DNA of 24,372 nucleotides from a virus. The position numbers and the translations under genes were made by a program. Position 1 is the first letter of the stretch; every line of letters begins with the position of its first letter. Where the stretch lies: positions 1 through 24,372 of IMG/VR virus record IMGVR_UViG_3300004369_000867; one strand, 5' to 3'. Below the pieces are notes generated by a model, which had not been told where the DNA came from, ran no database searches, and saw only the letters and a list, made by a program, of their open reading frames with translations. Positions 14,801 through 20,100 of this stretch are shown here, one piece after another.

Positions 14801-17800
14801 AAAGTTTTAATGCTACTTTTATAAATCCTGCTATCAATACTGGCGGAAGACTTATTGGTAAAAAACCAAACCTTCGTCAAGCCGGGATGGTTGAGAGTGC
14901 CATGAATATAGCCGATGTCGTATCAACAGTTTTCACCCTAGGTGCAAGTAAAGTCGCTACAACCACTGGTAAGGCTACATTAACTGCAGTACTGAGAGAG
15001 GTGGCAAAAGGATCTGTAAAAACATCGGATGAGATGATGGCTCAAAAATTGGTGACGATGGGGATGTCAGGAAAATTCCCCACAATGGCTTCACAATTAA
15101 CGCCAAGCAATTTTGGTATTGATGCAACATCCTTTAGACCAAAAGCTCCAATAAGAGATGTTCGTATGGTTATTCCTCAGCAACTTGCTCTTCCGGCTGG
15201 TCCACGAATAGGTAAAAATCTGCCTGCTGTAATTCAACGACCACTTAACATAAAAACTGAAAAAGTGCTTGGTCGTTCTGTTCTGCCTGAAGATTTTGAT
15301 CGCCTCGGCTTTCTTTTCTCCGATAGTTCCGAACAATTTATCACTCAAGCAAAAGGCGGGTATATTCATGATATTTTAGGCGAAAAAGTCGGATTTGGAT
15401 TAAGTGATGATTTATTAAAAAATGTTCCGACTTTAAGAGGGGTTCAAAATATTCCTTTAAACCCCCTTGATATTACTGGGACATCAAAAACCGGTCAAGA
15501 TGCCGTTAGTACGGTAAGCGGATGGCTTGAAGCGCACGTTGGGTATGCATCTAGAGGCGGTGATGTTCATGATACATATGTATCAGCACTCCTGCACGCC
15601 GCCTCAGTAAAAAAGAATCTTCAGGCTCAGCTTGAATATGTCAATTTAATGCTAGAAGGAAGAAAGGCGACAGCCATGAAAGCCGCTCGGTTGAATACGC
15701 CTGAGATTATTAGCGAAGGCAATCTGCTGGCCATTCAAAGGGATCCTCGGATGAAGAACTTGAATTTTGATAAGTTGATGGCTGTTCACGAAACATCATA
15801 TCCATTTGAAATAGATGAAATTGGTGATGCCATTTTGCGTCCAACAAGTGACTATATAAAAATTCCGACAAGTGATGGTGAAGAAATCTTCAGAGACACA
15901 GTTCATTTTGCATTAAATCACGTTGTGAAGCCAATAGCAAATAGATCAAGTGTACCTCGTGAAACAGGTCGGCTAATAGCCATTAAATTAAAAGATCTAA
16001 TTGATGCCAACCCCATGGCAGTTGAAAATATAATGGGTGTAGACACATATTTTACTCCAAGACCTGGTGAGGGGATCAGGTTCCCTGCTGGCAAGTATGA
16101 AATTCTTGATTACAATAATCTGCCAGTTCAGGGCTACACTGGTGAACAGGAGCAAAGGCTAAACGAGATTTTTGGGAGATTACAAGGGCTTGATATGCGT
16201 GAATACATTCCTGGTGAGAGCATGGAGGAGTCTATAGAAAATGGTTGGCGGACAATCATACACAGGTTAAGACTTGAACCAGACGTTGGTGGTCACGGGT
16301 TGGATGATTCTGTGCAAACGGGCGCTGTTTGGAATGCTATAAGTGGTTTTAGACAAGCACAGGAATATTCTATAAGAATGGGAAGGCATTTTGATGACCA
16401 GGTTTTGGGCACATATTCTGTTACAAAAAACTTTGCTAAAGGACAAATGCCCGGTTTCAGAGATGACCCATACGGTTTTAAATATTTGCTCAACTCGTTT
16501 GGTGAAGCAAGTCCTAATGCCTTTGCAAGAATAATTGGAAGAGACCCTTTTATGCAAGCAGGCACCATCCCTATGGAAAATCCTGCGCTGAATGCAAGGA
16601 TTGTAAGAATTATGAAAAGGATACAGAAGGAATACGTTATGAGAAATAGCATGGGACCAATCGAAATGCCAGCCGCTTCTGTTCAGGATGCAATGCTGCC
16701 AGTTACCAGAAGAAGTGCTGATTCAATTGCGTATGTCAGAGATGCCGACCCATTAGATCTCATGGGGAACACCCCATTTACCCCTCCAGTAATTAAACCT
16801 CCTCTTGCGGCTAGAAGCTTCAGCGAGCAGATGGAAGTCTTTAGAGCCCTTAACGGCTTGGCTAGTGCTAAAAATGCGCCACTCCGGCCCTATCAGCAAA
16901 CACTTATTGAGGAGTACACAAATACCTTCAATAAACTCTTGACCTTGAGGGCGCTTGATTTGTCTGGGAATAAAGTTGGTCTTGAAGCCTATGTTGCCAG
17001 AGTTGGGAAACTGTATGGAGCCGATGGCAGCTTTGGTCATCCAATTAAACCAAATTCAGGCATACCACTCATGGAACGGATGGAAGCTGCGGGGTTGTTT
17101 AGTGGTTCTTTGCGTTTTGCCGATGTTCTTGATAATCCAGAAATTCAGCAAATGATAGATGTCTTGATGAGGGATACGAATCAAGCAATGAGGGCTGGTT
17201 CGGTTGTGTATCCGGAAAATATTGAAACCTATCGTGGTCTATCCCTATTGGCTCCAGTAGACGATCCCAGAAAGTATTTGGATCACCTATATAGACCGGG
17301 GTACACGCTTCCTGGTCAGTATGCATCAACATCCGTCAACGAAGAAGTTGCTAAAAGTTTTTCAAGTGGTCCTCTCCTTAAGTCCACCAATCCATACTCC
17401 TCGACATACGAAACAATCCCAATCTTGGAGCATATCACTATTCCAAAAGGCAATGAAGTTTTTTCGCCAAGTTATTACGGTCTAGGATTGCAAAATGAAA
17501 GAGAAATTATTATACCTCCAGCATACAGATTAAGAGTTGATGATATTTTAGAGCCAGATGCTGGTGGAAATGGATATTTTAGAGTCCAAGCAACTGCAGT
17601 AAAGGCTGCTGCTATGGCTGGCTTAGGGGGAGTCGGTATTGTTGGGGCATCAATGATCCCCACCCCAAGCCAAGCGCAAGCAATGACCGCTGACACAATG
17701 GAAAGGGTGCAAAATCAAAAAATTGCCTATTATGAATCGGTTAGGCGCTTGAATGAATTTATTGCGGGTGGAGAAACAAACAATGTTTCTGATCCATACA

Positions 17801-18618
17801 ACGCAATACATTCACGCATGGAGCCAGTAGCCGATTTGACATCCATGACAATACGGCAAGCTATTGATTTTGCAAACCAATTTAAATTAAGCAATACGGA
17901 GAGTTCTGGAGCAATTGGTAAGTATCAAAATATTCCGAAGTACCTAGGCGACAGAGCTCGCCTTGCTGGATTTAGTCTAGATAGTCTCTATGACGAAAAA
18001 ACTCAAGAACTTATTGCTCAATCTTTTCTACTGAAATCTCTTGGTGGCAATGGCATAGGTCTTGAAAATTATTTGAGTGGTAGAAAATCTCAAAAGTATA
18101 TGATAGATAGAATTGCAAATATCTATCGTGGCATGCCAGGATCAGATGGTCGGTTCGTGGGCGGAGGGGGCAATAAAACAGGTTCCGACCTCAACATGTT
18201 GGGGAATCTTAAAAATTATCTAACCGCAGTCAAATCATTTTATATGCCGGGGTTCAAAGAAGGTGGCTTTGTTGGTGGAATGCCATCAACGGCAATCCCA
18301 GCCATGCTTCATGGTGGCGAATATGTAATTAATGCCAAAGCGGTTCAACAACTTGGATTGCCGTATCTCAATGCAATGAATCAAATTAGCCAATCACAAT
18401 TTAGACCGCCATCTTCAAGGGTCAATGCTCCAACTGGGGCCGTAACAAATAATGTCAGTACTGTAAATATCCAAGTTGAAAACTTTGTTGGGGAAGAAGC
18501 TTGGTTTGAATCAATGATGGAAGAATACAATATCAATGTCTTACCAAAAAATCAAAAACTTGCTGGTTTAGAAAAGAGAAGATTTTCAACCTACAACGGG
18601 ATTAATCAAGGTCTATAA
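8851..18618 (+). CDS. Giant tape measure protein with embedded ADP-ribosyltransferase and muramidase domains
   Basis: 3255 residues, unusually long for a tape measure (most are under 2000). Residues 1-560 are a TP901/lambda-type core (MSDIDVIIRVHTQGVQEI start, long helices, VSYGLSMTEAAALLAPMKAAG). Gly/Ala-rich linkers occupy about 750-1020; membrane-type segments lie near 1041-1070 and 1144-1230 (GVGAIIAVVAGIIYLVV and following), as expected for a protein that inserts into the host membrane at ejection; charged helices at about 1278-1475. A typical tape measure end motif, IPAILHGGEFVINA, occurs at about 1823 and again at about 3149 (IPAMLHGGEYVINA). Between them lie an unrecognised domain (about 2090-2560), an ADP-ribosyltransferase (about 2735-2905), a hydrophobic AQA-ending segment (about 2918-2944), and a lambda-lysozyme-like muramidase (about 2970-3130). 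It sets tail length and is ejected into the cell. The next gene starts on its stop codon. Confidence 0.9.
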   Translation: MSDIDVIIRVHTQGVQEIGNLSASLRGLSTSLRNINVPMSKLDTSSRAVYKALGVTSRGVDNHAKSIKELVRNQRVLGAETKNITRDLNGLRNAYALAGKESTSLGRAIGVSATQLSGFSRTFRGMRLRAFGSDLSSISLRMTKLGKDAQFVGRSLMINLTLPLATFARVGLRSFLAIEKQQVRLVKVMENLASTADIAREKILGLGSTEALTPEQEVRAKGMVKSFKDMDDALTALSLKFGVSKELTTSLAADFAELGITSEENVKSITRLTLEIEKLGSMDVGPAQDLSQALFFQSKRAFEVTRAFEKLTTARQREEKAIKSSITQMYLFNAIENATALTLEDLGDSFSEISAMAVSYGLSMTEAAALLAPMKAAGLDVGASANSIKVSLQRLLAPTKQNTQELQKLAERFGVAGDAQNEFAMSTKTGLVGLSAVVKMFDRVRKSSQGSEGALRLMSDLFEKRQGPRMYLAIEQLADFNNELARVDDEFANLNVETAEARLVRAAESATGAFTNFNTTVVPKTIRSFQDIGKVARIASAFEGQIIEFEPGVETKITTQDIANAKAMRKAVADTVLEAKRLEGIDIISEVKTESGRALMIQLAGATNAADVAQQELARSLATAGVSIESLKTTFKMFAADIVSGLMPTIKSLSERVQQMYNTWNSEDFAQTRQNIIRLITVVGGILTILGPITLAVGTLQSVIGKFGLVISRFVPKLKNVDGEFTRLGQSAQFAKKQINGVYEAFVQAAGMRATGNALAASPPLPTGLASPAFVPKMPEAVTAARRAQLIDQQKREAMRAAGVTAAERRMAQKEFAAGTKAPTTGARARGTSGRFLPRNVVEGLRIIEASEVARVTPTGVGSKPSTGRFASRTEAMLAPIRRQESVFARSPYLKEAGVSTDRMGTRFIRRGRLITEGQADDLALGGLRGVRGQAGILRDRLRSGIRAIPSRPGIAAARAAAAIAPSTGAGAVKGAAAGIKASTVAMAQNMSSVKGAKDAMAALNAQYGAFGEKPGIIKKMSTAMLGFVKNLKFATLAARIFKMTLMFSGVGAIIAVVAGIIYLVVQNLDKIKGSAKVMEPLKRAFTAVKDAVFMMIRPIQDLFGMFGSGGDEGAKAGNAIVKAFEGMAAAVEFVAGLFKVFVEKVIQPYLYGIVNIVMAVVSMFKGNWGDAFNFLLAGVGSVVKGVINLFIGLGSGIISIIAKAITMVLDVFGKIPIIGGVFRLASKGVNALANGAKSVLKTVGGFATGQLDKIIDKGVKKSKNAIQKGKKPIVDTAEDIGEDAGEAISNAYGNADMDSASDKIKKKIKEGLADKAQELYDYVVERFSSSISKFVTESVKALNKQKEAALKVFDIQINTLVKLEKAEESLTRAKEYETNRRKLIDDAALRQQNYVRDRALAIYEGRVDDARILDQEERVASRESDSEIATLDQGRRKDLAKENLESLKDAIKDAQEVAGRFFDESIEKFQEAAAHITRIAPVTQEQYAAQLEELRLKTVEYSDKNNLEFGAMFEKFATTITDRMPNTVDQFGVALGAFATPLDELVTLAMNKYGLGSESDNTLLGVTKQMSDSVIGITLGMLVDIGDTFTTAAPAVVEQFGDVTGGITGEIGTFKTEALGLFTTLLSEVKLEFITPFQKALDEAEPTKVFNEAIIDGNEEILNSFRKILALNPDLMDKISKSLDPAIKKYLALQAAAEAAADAMNNAGGAPPGNYTDVYAGMDAETRRFARIKEGIDANIRTSLMSQGDSYSRRLAQSGNFQRIYENRNTELLNKLPIQIRNRANANPLNREVGGPIPKGGVLGADGMGVTGFLNAPTTQGIPAILHGGEFVINAEAVKRVGLGALAKINDSRIPKFKKGGFVGAPDRVERMALARKKEKAMNFATASVGNFKRAVERAEAPVKDTRSFKQKTFDVVKGLGMVAKNAAGGAISQFSKIGAQDGLIDKLTRFDKSSVDLIAGGIGRSGKILKGAYSNVLLPIAESFNATFINPAINTGGRLIGKKPNLRQAGMVESAMNIADVVSTVFTLGASKVATTTGKATLTAVLREVAKGSVKTSDEMMAQKLVTMGMSGKFPTMASQLTPSNFGIDATSFRPKAPIRDVRMVIPQQLALPAGPRIGKNLPAVIQRPLNIKTEKVLGRSVLPEDFDRLGFLFSDSSEQFITQAKGGYIHDILGEKVGFGLSDDLLKNVPTLRGVQNIPLNPLDITGTSKTGQDAVSTVSGWLEAHVGYASRGGDVHDTYVSALLHAASVKKNLQAQLEYVNLMLEGRKATAMKAARLNTPEIISEGNLLAIQRDPRMKNLNFDKLMAVHETSYPFEIDEIGDAILRPTSDYIKIPTSDGEEIFRDTVHFALNHVVKPIANRSSVPRETGRLIAIKLKDLIDANPMAVENIMGVDTYFTPRPGEGIRFPAGKYEILDYNNLPVQGYTGEQEQRLNEIFGRLQGLDMREYIPGESMEESIENGWRTIIHRLRLEPDVGGHGLDDSVQTGAVWNAISGFRQAQEYSIRMGRHFDDQVLGTYSVTKNFAKGQMPGFRDDPYGFKYLLNSFGEASPNAFARIIGRDPFMQAGTIPMENPALNARIVRIMKRIQKEYVMRNSMGPIEMPAASVQDAMLPVTRRSADSIAYVRDADPLDLMGNTPFTPPVIKPPLAARSFSEQMEVFRALNGLASAKNAPLRPYQQTLIEEYTNTFNKLLTLRALDLSGNKVGLEAYVARVGKLYGADGSFGHPIKPNSGIPLMERMEAAGLFSGSLRFADVLDNPEIQQMIDVLMRDTNQAMRAGSVVYPENIETYRGLSLLAPVDDPRKYLDHLYRPGYTLPGQYASTSVNEEVAKSFSSGPLLKSTNPYSSTYETIPILEHITIPKGNEVFSPSYYGLGLQNEREIIIPPAYRLRVDDILEPDAGGNGYFRVQATAVKAAAMAGLGGVGIVGASMIPTPSQAQAMTADTMERVQNQKIAYYESVRRLNEFIAGGETNNVSDPYNAIHSRMEPVADLTSMTIRQAIDFANQFKLSNTESSGAIGKYQNIPKYLGDRARLAGFSLDSLYDEKTQELIAQSFLLKSLGGNGIGLENYLSGRKSQKYMIDRIANIYRGMPGSDGRFVGGGGNKTGSDLNMLGNLKNYLTAVKSFYMPGFKEGGFVGGMPSTAIPAMLHGGEYVINAKAVQQLGLPYLNAMNQISQSQFRPPSSRVNAPTGAVTNNVSTVNIQVENFVGEEAWFESMMEEYNINVLPKNQKLAGLEKRRFSTYNGINQGL
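14317..14403 (+). repeat. Tape measure end motif, copy 1
   Basis: Encodes 29 residues (1823-1851) beginning IPAILHGGEFVINAEAV and ending AKIN. It shares 18 of 29 residues with the copy at 18295-18381. The phrase HGGExVI is commonly found near the C-terminal end of phage tape measures. A GGFVG box follows shortly after (within 14418-14453). Confidence 0.8.
15769..16110 (+). other. Uncharacterised domain inside the tape measure, with VHETSYPF / VHFALNHVV / DTYFTPRPGEG motifs
   Basis: Residues about 2307-2420 carry three well-defined segments: VHETSYPF (H2313, E2314), RDTVHFALNHVV (H2352, N2356, H2357) and VDTYFTPRPGEGIRFP (D2398). The dense His, Asp, Asn and Arg content differs from the low-complexity Gly/Ala/Ser regions of the tape measure and suggests a folded, perhaps catalytic domain. 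I do not recognise a named family and assign no function. Confidence 0.45.
17050..17560 (+). other. ADP-ribosyltransferase (R-S-E class) domain in the tape measure
   Basis: Residues about 2735-2905. YRGLS gives R2795, ASTSVNEEVAKSF gives the STS motif (S2826-T2827-S2828), and QNEREIIIPPAYRLRV gives the ExE motif (E2883, E2885), followed by the usual I-I-P-x-x-x-x-x-R-V end strand. This is the ordered signature of arginine-directed mono-ADP-ribosyltransferases (VIP2/C3-exoenzyme-like fold, also phage T4 Alt and Mod). These enzymes move ADP-ribose from NAD+ to a protein residue. The strand preceding the third motif (ILEHITIPKGNEVFSPSYYG) also fits. Target is unknown. Confidence 0.8.
17761..18240 (+). 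other. Lambda-lysozyme (gpR)-like muramidase domain in the tape measure
   Basis: Residues about 2971-3130. IAGGETNN places E2975 like the catalytic Glu of lambda endolysin (SEGTDN); SGAIGKYQNIPKYLGDRARL parallels lambda TGAGRYQLLSRWWDAY; then YDEKTQELIAQSFLL parallels the SPKSQDAVALQQI helix and DRIANIYRGMPGSDGRF the CSNIWASLPGAGYG segment. Lambda R is a lytic transglycosylase (GH104). In a tape measure such a domain would open the host wall locally during DNA entry. The comparison is from memory of the lambda sequence. Confidence 0.7.
18295..18381 (+). repeat. Tape measure end motif, copy 2
   Basis: Encodes IPAMLHGGEYVINAKAV and following residues (3149-3177), preceded by FKEGGFVGG (18253-18279), which echoes FKKGGFVGA after copy 1. 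This copy is in the usual place, near the C-terminus. Confidence 0.8.
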
Positions 18619-19034
18619 TGACTATTCAAAATCAACAAGCGGGTATAACTCATCTCGTTGTTATCAATGGGCATGAAATAACTGAGCACAATCGTCGCTT
18701 CGATCAAAATTATAAAATGAATTCCGCAGACATTGAATTAGCAAATGGCAATAAGAGAAGATTTATTAAAAAAAATAAAAATTCATACACGCTCTTTTTT
18801 TCTTATCTTCCAAATAAAACAACATATACCATTGATGGTCGTAAAGCAAGAGATTTTTTATTGGAATTAGCAAGAACTCCATCAAGCGCATCTTTGTCAA
18901 TCAAACTTGACCCATCCGAACCGTTTTACAATACAACGGTTTATGTTGATTCCTATTCAGAAACGCTACTTCGCCGGGATTTTTCAACTCAATGCGCTTA
19001 TTACGATGTCAACATAACACTGGTCGAGGCTTAG
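18618..19034 (+). CDS. Distal-tail-type protein, short paralogue
   Basis: 138 residues; ATG overlaps the tape measure stop (TAATG). It starts with a beta strand and a short motif, LVVINGHEITEHNRRFDQNY, and ends with YVDSYSETLLRRDFSTQCAYYDVNITLVEA. The whole chain corresponds to the C-terminal 140 residues of the next gene (SLLMLDGVPLTNQNRKFAV ... ITNYSENLIRRDLVSDVYYFDCTMSLQEV), so the two are tandem paralogues. The position right after the tape measure and the all-beta fold point to a distal tail (Dit-like) or tail-tip ring protein. Actual Dit family membership is inferred from position. Confidence 0.65.
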   Translation: MTIQNQQAGITHLVVINGHEITEHNRRFDQNYKMNSADIELANGNKRRFIKKNKNSYTLFFSYLPNKTTYTIDGRKARDFLLELARTPSSASLSIKLDPSEPFYNTTVYVDSYSETLLRRDFSTQCAYYDVNITLVEA

Positions 19035-19035
19035 T

Positions 19036-20100
19036 ATGTCAGAGTTTGGATTCTATTCATTTTCAGAACCGTTTGGTATTGACTTTAATACTCCTGATGA
19101 AGCAATCGGGGCGGTTTCATCAATTGTTATTGAATCAAATGCTGTAATTAATATTACAAAGATAGCATTTGCGAACCTATCTGTTTCTGTAGATAGCGAT
19201 GCTTCCATTGTTGCTAGAAGAATAATTCACGCGCAATCAGAAATTATTGTAGATGGAGCAACATTAACTCTTGGTACCAGAGTTAAGTTGGCTTCTATTG
19301 CAATATCGATAGCATCTAATGCGGTTGTTGAATCTGAAAAGATTGCATTTGCATCAACTGAAATTTCAGCGAACTCGAACCTTTCCGCTACAGGAATGAG
19401 ATTTGCCACAGCGTCATCGTCTATTGAATCAAATTCAGATGTGTCTGCTTCAATGATAAAAGAAGCAATGGCATCTGCATCAATAATTGCATCAAGCAAT
19501 ATGTCCATAGTGGCAACTAGGATAATGACAATCGCATCCAGTATTAGCAGTAATGTCAATATTGCGGTTCTTGGTAGAATATCATTAATAACAGCAAGAA
19601 TAGTTATTTTCAACAACTCTTCAATTACTGCTCAAACAATTAAATTTAGCAATTCAGCAATAACAGATTTGTCGGTTATTAGATCACTGCTTATGCTTGA
19701 TGGTGTGCCGTTAACAAATCAAAATAGAAAATTTGCTGTTGATGCAACTCCTATCTACATACAGAATCTTAACTGGCAGGGTGATGCTTCAAGATACTAT
19801 AAGAATGCATCGGCAAACTCAGGGGCAAAACGGGTATTTAACTTGCAATGGTCATTTATTCCAAATTATGAAAATAAAACTGTGGATTTAAGAGCTTCAA
19901 GAAATTATTTGAATACAAAATCCAAGGATGGCGATGTTCACACCCTGACAATCATTAAGCAAGACGATAGTGGTACATCGCCGTATACGGAAGAAAGCGT
20001 GGATGTCCTAATAACTAATTATTCAGAAAATCTAATCCGAAGGGACTTGGTTAGTGATGTATACTATTTTGATTGCACAATGTCGCTGCAGGAGGTCTAA
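19036..20100 (+). CDS. Tail-tip protein with about nine 20-residue beta repeats and a Dit-like C-terminal domain
   Basis: 354 residues, starting 1 nt after the previous stop. Residues about 27-211 are roughly nine 20-residue units of the form S-I-x-x-x-S-N-x-x-V-x-A-x-x-x-K-x-A-x-A, for example SSIESNSDVSASMIKEAMAS, predicted to form a beta-rich solenoid or extended stalk. Residues about 213-354 are homologous to the whole preceding protein, sharing the NQNRKF/HNRRFD start and the YSEnLiRRDl end. The repeats appear added to a duplicated ring subunit, giving a ring protein with a protruding arm. Ser/Ala/Ile richness is unlike the neighbours. The opposite-strand frame at 19227-19616 is a shadow of the repeats. 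Confidence 0.65.
   Translation: MSEFGFYSFSEPFGIDFNTPDEAIGAVSSIVIESNAVINITKIAFANLSVSVDSDASIVARRIIHAQSEIIVDGATLTLGTRVKLASIAISIASNAVVESEKIAFASTEISANSNLSATGMRFATASSSIESNSDVSASMIKEAMASASIIASSNMSIVATRIMTIASSISSNVNIAVLGRISLITARIVIFNNSSITAQTIKFSNSAITDLSVIRSLLMLDGVPLTNQNRKFAVDATPIYIQNLNWQGDASRYYKNASANSGAKRVFNLQWSFIPNYENKTVDLRASRNYLNTKSKDGDVHTLTIIKQDDSGTSPYTEESVDVLITNYSENLIRRDLVSDVYYFDCTMSLQEV

Noticed and set aside
20073-20099. TTG start for the large tail-tip protein
   Set aside because: The ATG at 20100 has GGAGG just upstream and the TAATG overlap typical of this operon.
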